Below are positions 54,788-63,323 of a stretch of DNA of 64,000 nucleotides, one piece after another; position 1 is the first letter of the stretch; every line of letters starts with the position of its first letter. The notes beneath the pieces are model-generated. The model ran no database searches, was not told the origin of the DNA, and was given only the letters and a program-made list of their open reading frames with translations. The stretch is from a bacterium (GTDB lineage: Bacteria > Electryoneota > RPQS01). Position numbers and translations under genes: made by a program. The stretch spans positions 365,511 through 429,510 of the forward strand of contig JAHDVH010000001.1 of NCBI GenBank assembly GCA_023382385.1, read 5' to 3'.

Positions 54788-55005
54788 AAAAAAAAGAAAT
54801 CCCTGAATGGCAGAACGTGGTACCAAGAACCTGGTACAACACGGTGGGAATCCGCCTGCACGGTTTTCACTTCCACTATCCACATCCGTCCAAAGACGGG
54901 GGGAGCCCGCCGAAGCGGGTTAGGCTTGTGATAGACGCCAGAGTCAGACTCCCTATTCTTAGACTAATGGTTCTTGAATCAAGAATCTGCCAAGACAGGG
55001 ATTTT
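54788..55005 (-). ncRNA. ssrS: 6S RNA candidate (ssrS) with its terminator
   Basis: Minus-strand RNA of about 210 nt directly after zapA. Closing stems pair 54996-55004 with 54797-54805 (9 bp), 54987-54992 with 54808-54813 (6 bp), then 54969-54976 with 54824-54831 (8 bp). A large bubble follows: 15 nt (54954-54968) against 14 nt (54832-54845). Beyond it 54947-54953 pairs with 54846-54852, then CUAUC/GAUAG and two apical hairpins, one capped by UUCG. This long closing duplex with a central open bubble is the 6S architecture that mimics an open promoter. Eight T residues follow, giving a terminator just before rny. zapA-ssrS adjacency is known from Proteobacteria. Confidence 0.75.
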
Positions 55006-55088
55006 GTCAAATGACTGTTTAATCAACCAAGTATCTGTTCGAGTAATCCGTCCTTTTTGTATCAACTCAGAACCGAAGGAGAATGCCG

Positions 55089-55409
55089 TTAAGCGCCAAG
55101 CTCGCGCAGTTTCTCATCGAGCACGCTCTCGAGCCTGCGTGCTTTTGACGTCACCAAACTTTCATGATCGGACAATTCAGACTGAGCCTCAGTCAGTTCG
55201 TGTGCGAGTTGCAGCGCCGCGAGCACAGCAAGTTCGCTGGCAGGCCGCGATCGATCCATCGTGTGAACGTTTCGCATTCGTTCATCCACGATTCCCGCCA
55301 CCCGATGCAAATACTCGGGTTCAGCGGTCCGTTGCAATCGATAGGCCCGATCAAAGATCGTCACAACCACAGCTTCTTCCTGATTGCTATCTCGAAGTAA
55401 GTCGGTCAT
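55089..55409 (-). CDS. zapA: Cell division protein ZapA
   Basis: About 106 residues from the ATG at 55409 (preceded by AGGTG); a GTG 9 bases earlier is possible. The N-terminal domain contains VTIFDRAYRLQRTAEPEYLHRVAGIVDERMR, with the family's I-xxxx-Y-xL-xx pattern, then a C-terminal coiled coil (LAVLAALQLAHELTEAQSEL). ZapA binds FtsZ and bundles protofilaments at the division site. A short coiled-coil ZapB-like gene precedes it. The 6S RNA candidate lies directly downstream. Confidence 0.92.
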   Translation of the reverse strand: MTDLLRDSNQEEAVVVTIFDRAYRLQRTAEPEYLHRVAGIVDERMRNVHTMDRSRPASELAVLAALQLAHELTEAQSELSDHESLVTSKARRLESVLDEKLRELGA

Positions 55410-55434
55410 GGTCGGCACCTATTCAAATGCGGCC

Positions 55435-55692
55435 TCAGGCTGCCTCAAGTTTGTCAAGCAGCGCTGCGATACGAGAGCGAATGAGTTCTTCACGATGCGG
55501 ATCCCGCTGATTCTCTTCCAGAGAAGCGCACTTCCTGCGAAGAGCATCTACTTCCTGCGCGGCGGCGGATTGCTGCGTCCGGAGGGTCTCAACCAGCCCT
55601 TCCAACTCGCGATTCTGACTTTGCAGTTCGTTGAGCTTTGTCAGAAGTCGCGTTACTTTCTGGTCGAGAGCATCAAAAGTTTGGATATCCAT
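55435..55692 (-). CDS. ZapB-like coiled-coil division protein
   Basis: An 85-residue protein that is nearly all coiled coil, with heptads from residue 8 to 60 (LDQKVTRLLTKLNELQSQNRE, LVETLRTQQSAAAQEVDALRRK) and a helical tail RSRIAALLDKLEAA. In pheT-zapA gaps of many bacteria a ZapB-like protein of this size sits just upstream of zapA. The partner gene is 17 bases downstream. Sequence similarity of coiled coils is weak evidence, so the name rests on size, order and neighbour. Confidence 0.75.
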   Translation of the reverse strand: MDIQTFDALDQKVTRLLTKLNELQSQNRELEGLVETLRTQQSAAAQEVDALRRKCASLEENQRDPHREELIRSRIAALLDKLEAA

Positions 55693-55728
55693 GCAAGAGC
55701 TTGTTCAGGTCTGAGGTGAAAAAAGAAC

Positions 55729-58113
55729 TCAGCGCAGTGAGGCTGAGTGTCTTTGCTGCAATTTTGAGACAATAGATTGAATCGCCGCATCAACTTCGGC
55801 GGCATCAAGGCTTCTATCGGGATGCAAAAACTCAAGTCGAAATGCCACGGATTTCTTTCCGGTACCAAGTTTGTCGCTGACAAAGACGTCGAACGGCCAG
55901 ACTTTCAATAGAGTAGGGCCGCCAGCCTCCCGTGCAGTTACAGCCAACTCGGCAAACGGGACGGTCTTGTCGACGATGACGGAAAGATCACGCCAAGCGG
56001 TTGGGAAGCGCGGAAGTGTCTGAAAAGCGAAATCGCTTGAGCGGCTCTGCGCCATAAGACCCAAATCCAGCTCAAACCAGGCGACAGGGGCGTCAATGTC
56101 GCGAACAGCACATTCCTCACGTGGCCAGATGCCGAACTCTCCGGCATTCAGGCCGTTGAGACGAAGCTGACCGCTCAGAAAACCAACGGTATCAAGATCA
56201 TAGCAAAAAATTTCCGGTTTGTCAAGGGAAAGCTTGAGGGCCAGAAACTCCAGCACACTCTTCAGATCGAAGAAGTCGACAGGATCCTTCGGCTGGCTCC
56301 AGCCCTGTGGATAGCGGCGACCAACCATTAGCCCGGCCACAACCTGACGCTCCCACGTTCGGGGATCGCCGACTTCGCCCTGCCTAAAGACGCGGGTCGT
56401 TTCGAACAGGCGTAGATCCTTGTCGCCTCGTTCGAAATTTGCGGCGGCGGCCCGGAATATGGGGGCCAGGACGCTACCCTGCAGAAACTTCATTTCGTCT
56501 GTGACCGGGTTTGCAAGCTCAACACCCAGTGGTAATCCAGGAGGGTCCAGACGCGGTTCAGGGTTCCACATTGACAGAGATACGGATTGCAGGAAGCCTA
56601 ACGACACCAGCACATCTTCAACCTGTCGACGAACCTGCACGACAAGATCATCCTGCCCGGTGAGCACGACTTTGCCGGATTCAGATGTTGGAATCTGTTC
56701 ATATCCATGGACGCGAACTACTTCTTCGATCAAGTCAACTTCACGCTCAAGGTCAGGACGATGAGTAGGAGCATTGACTTGCCATGGCGTCTTCTGGCGG
56801 TTAACTTCGCATCCTAGACGAGCGAAGATCTCCGCAATCTCCTCCGGCTGATAGTCCATTCCAATTAACGCGGACGCACGCTCGGGTCTGAATGAGATCT
56901 GAACTTGCGTGATCGGTCGCACATACTCATCCACAGCTCCCGACCAAACCTCTCCTCCACCCCACTTCTGCATGAGCGATGCCGTGGCGGCAGCGACATA
57001 AGGCACATTACCGGGATCGCAACCGCGCTCGAAACGGCGGGACGAGTCAGTGGACATACCCAGCGACTTCGCCGTTCGCCGAATGTGAACGGGATCAAAG
57101 TACGCACATTCGATAATCACGTCGCTCGTATCGTCGCGAATCTCGCTGTTCTGCCCGCCCATTACACCCGCCAGCGCAATTCCGTGCTTGGAATCGGCAA
57201 TCAGCAGATCGTGCGCTGCGAGCTTATGCTCCTTCTCGTCCAGCGTAACAAACTTTTCGCCGGCGGCGGCATAGCGAACATTGATCGCTCTGTCCGCAAT
57301 GAAACGCGCGTCGAACGCGTGAAGCGGCTGTCCCGTTTCGAGCATCAGATAGTTGGTCACGTCCACGACGTTGGAAATCGGTCTAATCCCGCAACGCAGC
57401 AGTCGGATGCGAACGTCGAACGGCGAAGGAGTGATTCTGAGTCCGGTCACCGCTCGTGCGACGTAGCGCGGGCAGGCCTCGGGTGCAGTGATCTTCACCC
57501 GCACGAAATCCGCCGCCTTGCGAGATGACTCCTGCAGGGTGTATGCTTTGGGTTGCCAAGGCAGCTTGAACTTCGCAGCGATGTCCCGTGCCACGCCGAT
57601 ATGTGACAGAAAATCCGGACGATTTGGCGTGACTTCCACATCGTAAACCGTATCTGTATCCTGCAGGTAGCGCGCAGCTGAAGCGCCAACCTCCCACTCC
57701 TTGGGACACTCGATGATTCCCGAATGAGAAGGAGCCAAGCCAAGCTCCTGCTCGGAAGCGAGCATGCCGTGCGATTCGTGGCCGCGTAACTTTGCCTTCT
57801 TGATCGTCATTCCCTCAGCGGTCTTGGCACCCGGCAGCATGACCACAACTTTCAGTCCGGCGCGTGCGTTCGGCGCTCCGCAGACGACAGACAGCGACTC
57901 GCCACCTACGTTCGTCCGCGTAATCGAGAGATGGTCGGTTCCCGCAATGGGTGCACATTCGACGATTTCGCCAATCACCACGTTGTCAAGCAACGGAGCG
58001 TAGGTGTTGACTGCTTCAACTTCCAACCCGAGCCACGTCAAAACGTCGGCGAGCTGCTCCTGCGACACAGGCAGATCAAGGAATTCGGAAAGCCACTTAT
58101 AGCTGATCAGCAT
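55729..58113 (-). CDS. pheT: Phenylalanyl-tRNA synthetase beta subunit
   Basis: A 794-residue subunit with the usual order: MLISYKWLSEFLDL N-domain, tRNA-binding OB-fold at about 40-150 (VVIGEIVECAPIAGTDHLSITRTNVGG), B3/B4 editing region, B5 (DLIEEVVRVHGYEQIP), the catalytic-like core and a C-terminal anticodon-binding FDX-ACB domain (LPRFPTAWRDLSVIVDKTVPF). Works as alpha2-beta2 with PheS, which precedes it by 12 bases. Confidence 0.97.
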   Translation of the reverse strand: MLISYKWLSEFLDLPVSQEQLADVLTWLGLEVEAVNTYAPLLDNVVIGEIVECAPIAGTDHLSITRTNVGGESLSVVCGAPNARAGLKVVVMLPGAKTAEGMTIKKAKLRGHESHGMLASEQELGLAPSHSGIIECPKEWEVGASAARYLQDTDTVYDVEVTPNRPDFLSHIGVARDIAAKFKLPWQPKAYTLQESSRKAADFVRVKITAPEACPRYVARAVTGLRITPSPFDVRIRLLRCGIRPISNVVDVTNYLMLETGQPLHAFDARFIADRAINVRYAAAGEKFVTLDEKEHKLAAHDLLIADSKHGIALAGVMGGQNSEIRDDTSDVIIECAYFDPVHIRRTAKSLGMSTDSSRRFERGCDPGNVPYVAAATASLMQKWGGGEVWSGAVDEYVRPITQVQISFRPERASALIGMDYQPEEIAEIFARLGCEVNRQKTPWQVNAPTHRPDLEREVDLIEEVVRVHGYEQIPTSESGKVVLTGQDDLVVQVRRQVEDVLVSLGFLQSVSLSMWNPEPRLDPPGLPLGVELANPVTDEMKFLQGSVLAPIFRAAAANFERGDKDLRLFETTRVFRQGEVGDPRTWERQVVAGLMVGRRYPQGWSQPKDPVDFFDLKSVLEFLALKLSLDKPEIFCYDLDTVGFLSGQLRLNGLNAGEFGIWPREECAVRDIDAPVAWFELDLGLMAQSRSSDFAFQTLPRFPTAWRDLSVIVDKTVPFAELAVTAREAGGPTLLKVWPFDVFVSDKLGTGKKSVAFRLEFLHPDRSLDAAEVDAAIQSIVSKLQQRHSASLR

Positions 58114-58125
58114 AATAAAGGTTAG

Positions 58126-59151
58126 TTAGCGTGGCGTAATGCCGGAGAATTGCTTCAGAAAACGTACGTCGCTGTCGAACAGAAGTCTGATATTCGGAAT
58201 GCCGAAGCGCAGCATGGCAATCCGATCTATTCCCAGTCCGAAGGCGAAACCCGAGTAGATTTCCGGGTCGTAACCGACACCTGAGAGCACATTCGGGTCC
58301 ACCATTCCACTGCCGCCCATTTCCAGCCACGTTGTGTACTTGCAGATACGGCAGCCATCGCCTTTGCAAAACGGACATGTGATATCCACCTCGGCGGAAG
58401 GTTCTGTAAACGGGAAAAAGTGCGGACGAAACCGCAGTTTCGTCTGCTGGCCGAACAACTCTCTGTAGAACGCAAGCAGCGTCCCCTTAAGCTCTGCCAT
58501 CGTCACCCCCTTGTCCACATACAACCCTTCCACTTGATGGAACATCGGAGAATGCGTAGCGTCCGGCCGGTCGCGTCGATAGACCCGTCCGGGTGAAATG
58601 ATGCGCACAGGCGGGTCCTGCCTTTCCATCGTGCGGACTTGAACCGGCGATGTCTCAGTTCGGACCACGAAGCCATTCGGCAGATAAATCGTGTCGCTCT
58701 CATCACGCGAAGGATGCCACGCGGGAGTGTTGAGCATGTCAAAATTATACTTGACCAGCTCAATCTCGGGACCGTCTGCAACACGAAAGCCCATACTTCG
58801 AAAGATGTCGGTAATCTCACGCATGACTATCGTCAACGGATGATACCCTCCCACCCACGTGCCGCGACCCGGCAGCGACGTATCAATATCCGGCCCCTTC
58901 GACTTGGGAGTGAGAGCATTCCTGCGCTCAGCTTCCAGAGCTTCGAGCTGTTGCTTCAAATCGTTCAGCAGCTGGCCGACAGCCGGACGCTCCGCCGCAT
59001 CGACCTTCCCGAGCTGCTTGAACAAGTTGGCCACGAGCCCTTTGCGACTCAGGTATTTTATTGAAACAAGTTCCAGTGCGGCGAGGTCCGAAGCGGTTTG
59101 AAGTGCTTCGGAAGCTTCGCGACGCAGGTTATCAATTTCTTCTCTCATCAT
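58126..59151 (-). CDS. pheS: Phenylalanyl-tRNA synthetase alpha subunit
   Basis: A 341-residue class II synthetase subunit. N-terminal coiled coil (about 1-85), then motif 2 (FRPHFFPFTEPSAEVDI) and motif 3 (YSGFAFGLGIDRIAMLRFGIPNIR). A CPFCKGDGCRICK segment near residue 260 has the cysteines seen in many bacterial PheS. The substrate-pocket phenylalanine lies in GFAFG. Length is normal. It is part of the rplT-pheS-pheT order and lies 90 bases after rplT. Confidence 0.97.
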   Translation of the reverse strand: MMREEIDNLRREASEALQTASDLAALELVSIKYLSRKGLVANLFKQLGKVDAAERPAVGQLLNDLKQQLEALEAERRNALTPKSKGPDIDTSLPGRGTWVGGYHPLTIVMREITDIFRSMGFRVADGPEIELVKYNFDMLNTPAWHPSRDESDTIYLPNGFVVRTETSPVQVRTMERQDPPVRIISPGRVYRRDRPDATHSPMFHQVEGLYVDKGVTMAELKGTLLAFYRELFGQQTKLRFRPHFFPFTEPSAEVDITCPFCKGDGCRICKYTTWLEMGGSGMVDPNVLSGVGYDPEIYSGFAFGLGIDRIAMLRFGIPNIRLLFDSDVRFLKQFSGITPR

Positions 59152-59241
59152 CCGCCGTGGTTCGAAAATAGAGAAAGGCGATTCCCGCCGTGCAGGAACC
59201 GCCCGTCAACATTAGCACAAAAATTGGAGGGCCTGTGTAGG

Positions 59242-59592
59242 CTATGCAGCCTTGACCGAATCGGTCAAGTGCTTGAAGCCTTGAGGGTCATGCACGGCCA
59301 ACTCCGCGAGCTGACGACGGTCAAGGGCGATTCCCTGTTGTTTCAGCCCGTTTATAAATCGGGAGTAGGACAAACCGTTCTCACGGGCGGCGGCATTGAT
59401 GCGAACGACCCACAGATTCCGATAGACGCGCTTTTTCTTGCGACGGTCGCCGAAGCTGCGCGCCCACGCTTTTTCCACAGTTTCGGTAGCCGCACGAATC
59501 AGCGTGCCGCGGCGACCGATATAGCCCTTGGCGGCCTTGAAGACTTTGTTCTTCCGGCGGCGTGTGGCGGGATTATTTGTTGCTCTTGGCAT
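59242..59592 (-). CDS. rplT: 50S ribosomal protein L20
   Basis: A 116-residue rRNA-binding protein essential for early 50S assembly. Signature KAAKGYIGRRGTLIRAATETVEKAWARSFGDRRKKKRVYRNLWVVRINAAAR with RINAA near residue 66 and a C-terminal helical domain. It autoregulates the rpmI-rplT operon in E. coli; an equivalent mRNA site is not evident. It lies 91 bases after rpmI. Confidence 0.97.
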   Translation of the reverse strand: MPRATNNPATRRRKNKVFKAAKGYIGRRGTLIRAATETVEKAWARSFGDRRKKKRVYRNLWVVRINAAARENGLSYSRFINGLKQQGIALDRRQLAELAVHDPQGFKHLTDSVKAA

Positions 59593-59683
59593 GGTTATAC
59601 CTGAATACGATAAATGTTCAAATCAAATCTCGTCCGACACACTGAACGACGCAATGCGGCGCAGCATGTCTCGACAGAGGCTC

Positions 59684-59881
59684 TCAGGCCATTGCCATCA
59701 TCTTCTTGACTTTAGCCTCTTCGCCACCCACAAAGGTCTGCGTGCCCGTCAAGCGATTCTTCTGGGCGGTAGTCTTGTGAGTCAATTTGTGCCGACGGCG
59801 CGTCTTGTAGAAGACAATCTTCCCTGAGCCGGTGACTTTGCACCGCTTCGCCATCGAACGCTTGGTTTTCATCTTGGGCAT
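59684..59881 (-). CDS. rpmI: 50S ribosomal protein L35
   Basis: A 65-residue very basic protein: MPKMKTKRSMAKRCKVTGSG, then the conserved RRRHKLTHKTTAQKNRLTG. Normal size. It lies 18 bases after infC and 91 bases before rplT, the universal infC-rpmI-rplT order. The C-terminus ends in a methionine/alanine-rich MMAMA. Confidence 0.97.
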   Translation of the reverse strand: MPKMKTKRSMAKRCKVTGSGKIVFYKTRRRHKLTHKTTAQKNRLTGTQTFVGGEEAKVKKMMAMA

Positions 59882-59899
59882 GTGACCCTCTATTTCCGG

Positions 59900-60433
59900 T
59901 TACTTTCTAATTAACATCAGGACCAGCTGATTGTGCCCTTCCATTCTGGGCGGCGCCTCGGGCTTTGCGACCTCGGCGACTTCTTCAGCGATCCGCTGCA
60001 TCATGCGAACCCCGAACTCCTGGTGCGTGATCATGCGGCCACGAAACCAGATGATAACTTTGACCTTTGAACCTTCTTCAACGAACCGCTTGACCATCCG
60101 AGCTTTTGTCAGCAGGTCATGGTCATCTGTGGCGGGAGAAAGGCGAATGGTCTTGACTGTCGAGCTTGCAGACTTCTTGCGGGAGGTCTTGTCCTTCTTG
60201 GACACCGAGTATTTGTACTTCCCGAAGTCCATGATTCGCACGACAGGGGGAGTTGCCGCAGATGCTATCTCCACCAGATCCAGCTCCTCCTGCCGCGCCA
60301 ATTCAAGCGCCTTGGAGGGGTGCATGACGCCAATCTGCTGACCATCACTACCAATGACCCGTACTTCGGGAGCGACTATACCTTCGTTAATACGAGTCGA
60401 GTTTGCTTTACTGGTAGTTGGCGGTGTGCGCAG
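59900..60433 (-). CDS. infC: Translation initiation factor IF-3, CTG start
   Basis: A 177-residue protein when begun at the CTG at 60433, the family's usual length. AGGAGGA ends 3 bases before it. The conserved RINEGIVAPEVRVIG of the N-domain is upstream of the first ATG (60325), so the ATG would give a truncated 141-residue form. The C-domain holds KVKVIIWFRGRMITHQEFG. E. coli infC begins at AUU and uses this to limit its own synthesis, because IF-3 rejects non-standard starts; a CTG should work the same way. It starts 15 bases after the thrS stop. Confidence 0.93.
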   Translation of the reverse strand: MRTPPTTSKANSTRINEGIVAPEVRVIGSDGQQIGVMHPSKALELARQEELDLVEIASAATPPVVRIMDFGKYKYSVSKKDKTSRKKSASSTVKTIRLSPATDDHDLLTKARMVKRFVEEGSKVKVIIWFRGRMITHQEFGVRMMQRIAEEVAEVAKPEAPPRMEGHNQLVLMLIRK

Positions 60434-60436
60434 AGT

Positions 60437-60443
60437 TCCTCCT
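60437..60443 (-). promoter_or_regulatory. Strong ribosome-binding site fixing the infC CTG start
   Basis: AGGAGGA on the minus strand, just after the thrS stop and 3 bases before CTG. No ATG, GTG or TTG follows at usable distance, so this site supports the CTG start. Confidence 0.75.
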
Positions 60444-60447
60444 GAAT

Positions 60448-62361
60448 CTAATGCGTCGTGCGATTTCTAATCTCGGTGAGCAGTCGCGAGGCTGTCTCTT
60501 CTACAGACAGTCCTCCGAGGTCGCCTTCCTTGCGGCGACGGAGAGAGACTTGCTCGTTTTCAACTTCCTTCGGGCCGATGACGGCCATGTAAGGTATCTT
60601 GCTCAATTCGCCGTCGCGAATCTTGAAGCCCAGCTTTTCGTTGCGGTCGTCAAGCTTTGCGCGAATGCCGCGCGATACAAGCTCGTCGGTCACCTTCACC
60701 GCGTAATCCAGAGTACGATCGGATACCGGCAGGATCCGGATCTGCTCAGGAGACAGCCACAGCGGCAGGTCTCCTGCATAGTGCTCGACCAGAATACCGA
60801 TGAAGCGCTCCATCGATCCCAGCAGTGCGCGGTGAATCATCACCGGAGTATGCCGTCCGCCATCCGATCCCACGTATTCGAGGCCGAAGCGGTCCGGCAT
60901 CGAGAAGTCACATTGCACGGTTCCGCACTGCCACGTTCTGCCGATCGCGTCCTTGATGTGGAAATCGATTTTCGGGCCGTAGAATGCACCGTCGCCGGGA
61001 TTGAGTTGAAACTCGACACCGAGAGTCTTCAGTGCATTCTCCAGCGCGGTTTCCGCTTTGTCCCACACATCATCAGAACCTACCCGTGATTCGGGACGCG
61101 TCGAGAGTTCGACGCGATACTCTTCGAAACCGAAATCGCGGTACATGTCAAAGATAAACCTGACGACTTTCGCGACTTCCTCTTCGATCTGATCGGTCGT
61201 CACGAAAATATGCGCGTCATCTTGAGTAAAGACCCTGACACGGAACAAGCCGTGCAGCACACCGCTCTTTTCAAAGCGGTGAACCGTCCCGAGTTCGCAG
61301 AGCTTCAAGGGCAAGTCGCGGTAGGACACTTGATGCGTACCGTAGACCAGACAGTGTCCGGGGCAGTTCATCGGCTTTAGCGCGTAGGACTGCTCATCCA
61401 CGACCGTGAAGTACATATTCTCTTTGTAATGGTCGTAGTGCCCGGACTTTCGCCAGAGCTCTTCGTTCATCACAAAGGGCGTACGAATCTCCCTATATCC
61501 CGCAGCGGCATGCTTGGCGCGCCAATAGCGCGTAATCTCATCCCAGATGATTTGGCCGCGCGGGTGAAAGAACACAGCTCCCGGCGATTCATTGTGGAAG
61601 CTGAAGAGGTCAAGCTGCTTACCAAGCTTGCGATGATCGCGCTTGGCCGCTTCTTCCAGACGATGAAGATGCTCTTCGAGCAATTCTTTGCTCGGATAGG
61701 CGGTCGCGTAGAGCCGCTGGAGCATCTTATTCTTCTCGTCACCTCGCCAGTAGGCGCCGGCCACGGAAAGAATCTTGAAATGCTTAATCCGGCTTGTGCG
61801 GTCGAGGTGCGGCCCGCGGCAGAGGTCGACAAAGTTACCCTGCTCGTAGACAGTCAGCCCTTCTTCAAGGCCGTCAATCAGTTCAAGTTTGTAGCCCTCA
61901 CCCATCCCCCGGAAGAGCGAGACAGCGTCAGCTTCGCTTAAGTCCTTGCGAACCAGCGGTAAGTTCCGCTTGGCGATTTCGCGCATCTTTTCTTCGATGA
62001 CAGGAAAGTCTTCCTGAGTGAAGACGTGCGGGGAATCGATGTCATAGTAGAAGCCATCTGCTATGGGAGGGCCGATTGCCAATTGTGACTCGGGCCACAG
62101 CTCTTTGATGGCATGTGCCATAAGATGCGCCGCCGAGTGCCAGTAGACGAACTTGCCTTCAGGGTGCTCGAAGGTGACAAATTTCAGTTTGCCGCCATGT
62201 TCGAGCGGGCGGTGCAAGTCCCAGATATCTTTGTCAACGACGGCGGCCAAGACTCCCTGCGCGCCGACTTCCTGCCCATCGGGAAGGAGGTCTATCGGCT
62301 TGGCGCCGCTCTGGGCCTTGACGGCTTTGCCGTCGATTAGTTCGAGCAAAAGTTCGGACAT
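60448..62361 (-). CDS. thrS: Threonyl-tRNA synthetase
   Basis: A 637-residue class II synthetase. N-terminal TGS domain (about 1-60), editing domain with HSAAHLMAHAI and CRGPHLD (zinc/catalytic residues), catalytic core with motif 2 (FEKSGVLHGLFRVRVFTQDDAHIF) and motif 3 (HRALLGSMERFIGIL), and an anticodon-binding C-domain (VKVTDELVSRGIRAKLD). First gene of the thrS-infC-rpmI-rplT-pheST operon. Confidence 0.97.
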   Translation of the reverse strand: MSELLLELIDGKAVKAQSGAKPIDLLPDGQEVGAQGVLAAVVDKDIWDLHRPLEHGGKLKFVTFEHPEGKFVYWHSAAHLMAHAIKELWPESQLAIGPPIADGFYYDIDSPHVFTQEDFPVIEEKMREIAKRNLPLVRKDLSEADAVSLFRGMGEGYKLELIDGLEEGLTVYEQGNFVDLCRGPHLDRTSRIKHFKILSVAGAYWRGDEKNKMLQRLYATAYPSKELLEEHLHRLEEAAKRDHRKLGKQLDLFSFHNESPGAVFFHPRGQIIWDEITRYWRAKHAAAGYREIRTPFVMNEELWRKSGHYDHYKENMYFTVVDEQSYALKPMNCPGHCLVYGTHQVSYRDLPLKLCELGTVHRFEKSGVLHGLFRVRVFTQDDAHIFVTTDQIEEEVAKVVRFIFDMYRDFGFEEYRVELSTRPESRVGSDDVWDKAETALENALKTLGVEFQLNPGDGAFYGPKIDFHIKDAIGRTWQCGTVQCDFSMPDRFGLEYVGSDGGRHTPVMIHRALLGSMERFIGILVEHYAGDLPLWLSPEQIRILPVSDRTLDYAVKVTDELVSRGIRAKLDDRNEKLGFKIRDGELSKIPYMAVIGPKEVENEQVSLRRRKEGDLGGLSVEETASRLLTEIRNRTTH

Positions 62362-62482
62362 GTGAGTACCTCTACGAACGGTAACTACAGTTAACCCAGT
62401 TTACAAATGACTGCATGCGACAACCCAATGAAACGAAACGCAAAGCAACAAGACAGAACTTCATTCAGCGTCACCATTGGGT

Positions 62483-62498
62483 CCAGCGTCCACGCTGG
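62483..62498 (-). repeat. Hairpin downstream of tRNA-Val
   Basis: A perfect 7-base stem (CCAGCGT/ACGCTGG) with a 2-base gap, just past the 3' end of tRNA-Val. No T-run follows, so it may be a processing or rho-related element rather than a terminator. Confidence 0.35.
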
Positions 62499-62502
62499 GT
62501 AG

Positions 62503-62576
62503 TGGGCGATACTAGATTCGAACTAGTGACCTCTTGCATGTCACGCAAGCGCTCTAACCAACTGAGCTAATCGCCC
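62503..62576 (-). tRNA. tRNA-Val (GAC)
   Basis: Cloverleaf: acceptor GGGCGAT/ATCGCCC, D-arm TAGCTCAGTTGGTTAGAGC, anticodon stem CTTGC/GCAAG with loop GTGACAT (anticodon GAC), T-arm ACTAGTTCGAATCTAGT, A73. CCA is not encoded. Last of the five-tRNA operon. Confidence 0.95.
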
Positions 62577-62664
62577 AAAAACAAATCAACCGGCAGAAGC
62601 CGGTACGCGCGACCGCAAGGGCAGACGAAGCAGGCGGCAGTAAGATCGCGACTGACGGCTATTG

Positions 62665-62750
62665 TGCCGGGAGCCGGACTCGAACCGGCACGGGAATTTT
62701 GTTCCCTGGGGATTTTAAGTCCCCTGTGTCTACCATTTCACCATCCCGGC
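62665..62750 (-). tRNA. tRNA-Leu (TAA)
   Basis: Class II tRNA with a long variable arm (AGGGAACAAAATTCCCGT). Acceptor GCCGGGA/TCCCGGC, anticodon stem GGGGA/TCCCC with loop CTTAAAA (anticodon TAA), T-arm GCCGGTTCGAGTCCGGC, A73. CCA is not encoded. Confidence 0.96.
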
Positions 62751-62786
62751 CAACAGGAGTATGTTCGCGGAACGGATGCGGCTTGG

Positions 62787-62858
62787 AGGCGCCGAGCGGA
62801 TTCGAACCGCTGAATAGAGGTTTTGCAGACCTCCGCCTTACCACTTGGCTACGGCGCC
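62787..62858 (-). tRNA. tRNA-Cys (GCA)
   Basis: Acceptor GGCGCCG/CGGCGCC, anticodon stem GAGGT/ACCTC with loop CTGCAAA (anticodon GCA), T-arm with GCGGTTCGAATCCGC, U73 as expected for Cys. CCA is not encoded. Confidence 0.95.
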
Positions 62859-62942
62859 GTGCAGGACATCAGGCGGAGTTCGCACAGAGAGACGCCTTGC
62901 GAAGCCTAACCTTATTCCACGGCAAGGCCAACTTCCTGCGGT

Positions 62943-63017
<75 letters not shown>

Positions 63018-63049
63018 GAGAAAGAACCCAATACCAAACCGGGATCGTC

Positions 63050-63125
<76 letters not shown>

Positions 63126-63147
63126 TCGGCAATGTGCGCGAACCCGA

Positions 63148-63176
63148 AATATACGCAACAGCCCTCAGTCTGTCAA
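63148..63176 (-). promoter_or_regulatory. Strong promoter of the tRNA operon
   Basis: TTGACA (63176-63171), 17 bases, TATATT (63153-63148) on the minus strand. A G+C-rich discriminator (TCGGGTTCGCGC) follows, as in stringently controlled stable-RNA promoters. Start near 63140, about 15 bases before tRNA-Ala. Confidence 0.8.
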
Positions 63177-63271
63177 GCGATTTGGGAAGAGATGCTGCCC
63201 AATGTCTTCAGATTGATTTGTCACTTATGTTAATATTTACAGTATCTTACAATGGGCTTGAGCAAAAAGAA

Positions 63272-63300
63272 GAGGCCGCGCCGTTTCTCGGCGCGGCCTC
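63272..63300 (-). terminator. Rho-independent terminator of the Cys-rich protein gene
   Basis: A perfect 12-base stem (GAGGCCGCGCCG/CGGCGCGGCCTC) around a 5-base loop, followed on the minus strand by TTCTTTTT, 23 bases after the stop at 63324. Confidence 0.9.
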
Positions 63301-63323
63301 CGAAATATGCAACAATTCTGGGA

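Noticed and set aside
55005..55010. TTGACA at 55010-55005 as the 6S promoter -35
   Set aside because: It abuts the first closing stem, so a transcript from it would lack that stem; the -10 match (GATTCT) is also poor. The true promoter is unresolved.
60325..60325. ATG at 60325 as infC start
   Set aside because: It would remove the conserved IF-3 N-domain segment RINEGIVAPEVRVIG and leave the strong AGGAGGA unused.
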